Source of the DNA: Alphaproteobacteria bacterium
GTDB taxonomy: Bacteria > Pseudomonadota > Alphaproteobacteria > RF32 > CAG-239
Assembly: GCA_015062305.1 (NCBI GenBank)
Contig: SUUX01000001.1
Location: 90,808-154,807 of the forward strand
DNA: 64,000 bases
Direction of reading: 5' to 3'
Shown: positions 61,903-64,000 of the stretch, piece by piece
How positions within the stretch are numbered: position 1 is the first letter of the stretch
How the letters are laid out: every line of letters begins with the position of its first letter
Made by a program: the position numbers and the translations under genes
Notes under the pieces: model-generated
What the model was told of the DNA's origin: nothing
What the model saw: the letters and a program-made list of their open reading frames with translations, nothing else
Databases searched by the model: none

Positions 61903-62664
61903 TTAGCATCCGCCATTTTTGGCAATTGCAAGAAAGTCTTCTGCCTTTAGACTGGCTCCACCAATGAGAGCGCCGTCAACATCTGGCAAAGATAATAATT
62001 CTTTAGCATTACTTGGCTTTACAGAACCGCCATAAAGAATACGCATTTTATTGGCATTAGCTTTGCCAAGCTTTTGAGCCAACACTTTGCGAACTGCAGC
62101 ATGAACTTCTTCTACATCTGCAGTGGTCGGTACCTTGCCGGTGCCAATTGCCCAAACAGGCTCATAAGCAATGACAGTATCAGCAGCAGACGAATCGGCT
62201 GGAACAGATCCTAAAATCTGCTTTTTGCAAACATCGACAGCTTTGCCTGATTCCCTTTCAGCAAGGGTTTCACCTATACAAATAACTGTTTTTAACCCTG
62301 CCTTATGCGCAGCAACAGCTTTTTGACAAACAATATCATCCGACTCGGCGTGATCTGCTCTTCTTTCGGAGTGTCCTAATATTACATGAGAACAACCCAA
62401 ATCTTTGAGCATGAGCGGGCTGATATCTCCAGTATGAGCGCCCTTCTCTGCCATGTGGCAATCTTGCGCACCAAGAGCCACCTTTGCACCACGCAACGCC
62501 TTCTTTACAGATGCCAATAGTGTAAAAGGAGGACATACCAAAAATTCACACTGAGGTTTGCCCATAGCTTTTACGCCAGAAGATATGTTTTTAGCTAATT
62601 CAACACCATCAGCCAACAAGCCGTTCATTTTCCAGTTGCCGGCAATAAGTTTTTTTCGAGCCAT
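61903..62664 (-). CDS. tpiA: Triosephosphate isomerase
   Basis: TpiA interconverts dihydroxyacetone phosphate and glyceraldehyde 3-phosphate. The 253-aa barrel has 'AGNWKMNG' (Asn/Lys catalytic), 'ILGHSERRADHAESD' (His near 95), 'VIAYEPVWAIGTGKVPTT' with catalytic Glu, and 'RILYGGSVKPSNAKELL' and 'DGALIGGASLKAEDF'. It is divergent from ppiD across a 149-bp control region and leads tpiA-secG-(pyrG). Confidence 0.97.
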   Translation of the reverse strand: MARKKLIAGNWKMNGLLADGVELAKNISSGVKAMGKPQCEFLVCPPFTLLASVKKALRGAKVALGAQDCHMAEKGAHTGDISPLMLKDLGCSHVILGHSERRADHAESDDIVCQKAVAAHKAGLKTVICIGETLAERESGKAVDVCKKQILGSVPADSSAADTVIAYEPVWAIGTGKVPTTADVEEVHAAVRKVLAQKLGKANANKMRILYGGSVKPSNAKELLSLPDVDGALIGGASLKAEDFLAIAKNGGC

Positions 62665-62813
62665 AAGTTTGTGTCCTTTATTAATTTAATCTTAATTTCT
62701 TCTAACACATACAAAAAAACTTTTCAACATCAATATTTATGAGTTGTATAAATTAGGAATATTGTTATAATTGCAACCAAAATGTTAATTAAGTGCTTAA
62801 GGATATATTGATT

Positions 62814-64000
62814 ATGATTACTAAAATCAGAAGCTTTCAGGACTCTTGGCTGGTTAAGGGTATTTTGATTTTGACCGCTTTGAGTTTTATGTCTTTGTTT
62901 GGAATATCTGGTTATATTAGCCGCAGTGGTGCCAACAGACCTATTGTGCGTGTGGACGATGTGGTGGTGACCCAAGATGAGATAAACTATCAGCTGAATG
63001 AACAAGTTCAAAGCGCTAAAAATATGTTTGGTGATGCTTTTGAGCTAAGTGAGGCTATGCGTGTTGAAATGTTGCAAGGGATTGTACATAAGAATCTGGT
63101 GAATGCAATAATGCAAAAGACAGCTGAAGACAATAGTGTGACGATTAGTGATGAGTTGGTGCGCAAAATTATATATTCTCAGCCCGAATTTATGGACGCA
63201 TCTGGACAATTTAGTTTGGACAAGATGCGTCGTATGCTCAGCATTGGCGGATGGAGCGAAAAAAAATATATAGATACTCTTAAAAGAGATATTGCAAAAC
63301 AACATTTGGTTGCTTCTCCGGTTGAGGGAATAGTTATTCCTCAAATTATGAATACTTATCTGGAAGAGCTTGATCAACAAAGAAAAATATTTGATTTTGT
63401 GGTTATTGATCCGACTAAAATTGCTATTGATCGTAAGATTTCTGCTGAAGAAATTGATCAATATTATCAGGATTTTGCTCCTCAGTTTGAAGAGCCAGAA
63501 AGCAGAGATGTTTCTTTTATTGAGTTGCAAATTGATAAGCTTGCCGAAAAAACAGCCCCAACTGATGAAGAAATCAGAGAATATTATGACAATAATATAA
63601 ATGACTATGTTGTACCAGAAAAACGCCGTGTTTTGCAAATGGTGTTTGATGATCAGTCATCTGCAGACAAAGCTGAAGCCGCTCTGAATGCCGGTGGTGA
63701 CTTCTTTAAGGTGGCACAAGATATAGCCAAACAAGATAAAGAAACCACCGATTTGGGTGAGGTTTCTAAAGATATGCTAATAGCAGACATGAGTGACGCT
63801 GTATTTGAGCTAAAAAAAGGCGAGCACACTTTGCCTGTCAAATCTGATATGGGTTGGCATATCATGAAAGTAACATCAATTACTCCGAAAAAAGAAACAT
63901 CTTTGAATGCTGCAAAGAATAAAATAGTAGAAGAAATAAGAAAAGAAACCGCTTATGAACAAGCAAACGATGCTATTGCAGAAATTGAAGATAAACTGGG
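62814..64000 (+). CDS. ppiD: PpiD-like periplasmic folding chaperone/PPIase (partial, 3' end beyond window)
   Basis: This gene is absent from the track because it is cut by the right edge. Translation from the ATG at 62814 (AAGGA upstream) gives about 395 residues: MITKIRSFQDSWLVKGILIL... with an N-terminal membrane anchor, then a SurA_N-like chaperone region ('VVTQDEINYQLNEQ', 'VHKNLVNAIMQKTAEDNSVTISDELVRKII'). A parvulin-like PPIase domain follows ('FEEPESRDVSFIELQID', 'GGDFFKVAQDIAKQDKETTDLGEVSKDML', 'ELKKGEHTLPVKSDMGWHIMKV'). PpiD is anchored in the inner membrane beside SecYEG and assists exported proteins. The ppiD-tpiA-secG neighbourhood is a well-known alphaproteobacterial one. The C-terminus is missing. 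Confidence 0.93.
   Translation, partial: MITKIRSFQDSWLVKGILILTALSFMSLFGISGYISRSGANRPIVRVDDVVVTQDEINYQLNEQVQSAKNMFGDAFELSEAMRVEMLQGIVHKNLVNAIMQKTAEDNSVTISDELVRKIIYSQPEFMDASGQFSLDKMRRMLSIGGWSEKKYIDTLKRDIAKQHLVASPVEGIVIPQIMNTYLEELDQQRKIFDFVVIDPTKIAIDRKISAEEIDQYYQDFAPQFEEPESRDVSFIELQIDKLAEKTAPTDEEIREYYDNNINDYVVPEKRRVLQMVFDDQSSADKAEAALNAGGDFFKVAQDIAKQDKETTDLGEVSKDMLIADMSDAVFELKKGEHTLPVKSDMGWHIMKVTSITPKKETSLNAAKNKIVEEIRKETAYEQANDAIAEIEDKL

Noticed and set aside
63045-63865. Minus-strand ORFs of 197 and 70 aa at the right edge
   Set aside because: They are antisense shadows of the partial ppiD gene, which has correct motifs and a ribosome binding site.

Overview
The window reads as AT-rich chromosomal DNA of a Gram-negative alphaproteobacterium. 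The evidence is gene order and family content: ppiD divergent from tpiA-secG-pyrG; dus-trkA-hfq-hflX; an mltB-rlpA-dacA-tmk-holB-tatD-MBL run; a DUF2155 protein next to MlaD-type proteins; and a DUF6898-like protein beside parC. kdsA (Kdo synthesis) and pagP (lipid A palmitoylation) indicate an LPS-bearing outer membrane. The Rnf complex, a BspA-like surface protein and a glycogen branching/debranching operon fit an anaerobic or host-associated, possibly gut, lifestyle. That ecology is inferred, not proven. Genes are tightly packed, with 1-16 nt overlaps, and several convergent pairs share one hairpin terminator.

Layout. 1-6.2 kb: minus-strand apbE-rseC-rnfB-rnfC-rnfD(partial), divergent from a CDP-alcohol phosphatidyltransferase and dsbD. 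6.2-7.7 kb: AsmA-like protein, tRNA-Lys(CTT), and a 247-bp-period tandem duplication that re-copies the tRNA 3' end. 7.7-11.2 kb: a 1160-aa secreted modular BspA/DUF285-like protein. 11.2-16.5 kb: operon of a Gld-type ABC transporter (ATPase, permease, GldG-like), a DUF4340 protein and a soluble PAS histidine kinase. 16.6-18.5 kb: two MlaD-like proteins and a DUF2155 protein. 18.5-22.4 kb: metG, a degenerate SNase-like protein, trkH. 22.6-25.1 kb: an unrecognised 417-aa protein and an orphan type 1 solute-binding lipoprotein. 25.2-32.8 kb: peptidoglycan and replication operon ending in TatD, MBL and DHH hydrolases.

32.9-36.7 kb is the most unusual part. Two tandem tRNA-Ser-like modules precede an intact tRNA-Ser(TGA) at an exact 126-bp period. 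They are followed by small accessory genes, including a CoaD-like nucleotidyltransferase fused to a degenerate COG4339-type HD domain and a 62-aa ORF with its own promoter and terminator. 36.7-49.3 kb: hflX, hfq, trkA, dus, a 1.4-kb-codon membrane-anchored coiled-coil protein, a structured intergenic region, DUF6898, parC, recO, kdsA. 49.4-56.5 kb: pagP, malQ, glgX, glgB. 56.7-64 kb: DUF2934 protein with a Lys/Ser-rich tail, TPR-methyltransferase, MATE transporter, pyrG, secG, tpiA and the 5' part of ppiD.

How the genes work together: Rnf couples ferredoxin and NAD redox chemistry to ion gradients, with ApbE supplying covalent FMN and RseC usually accompanying it. TrkH and TrkA form a K+ uptake system encoded at two loci. 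MltB, RlpA and DacA remodel peptidoglycan. KdsA and PagP act on LPS, and the MlaD-like proteins on lipid traffic. GlgB, GlgX and MalQ handle glycogen branching and breakdown. SecG, PpiD, DsbD and RseC support envelope biogenesis.
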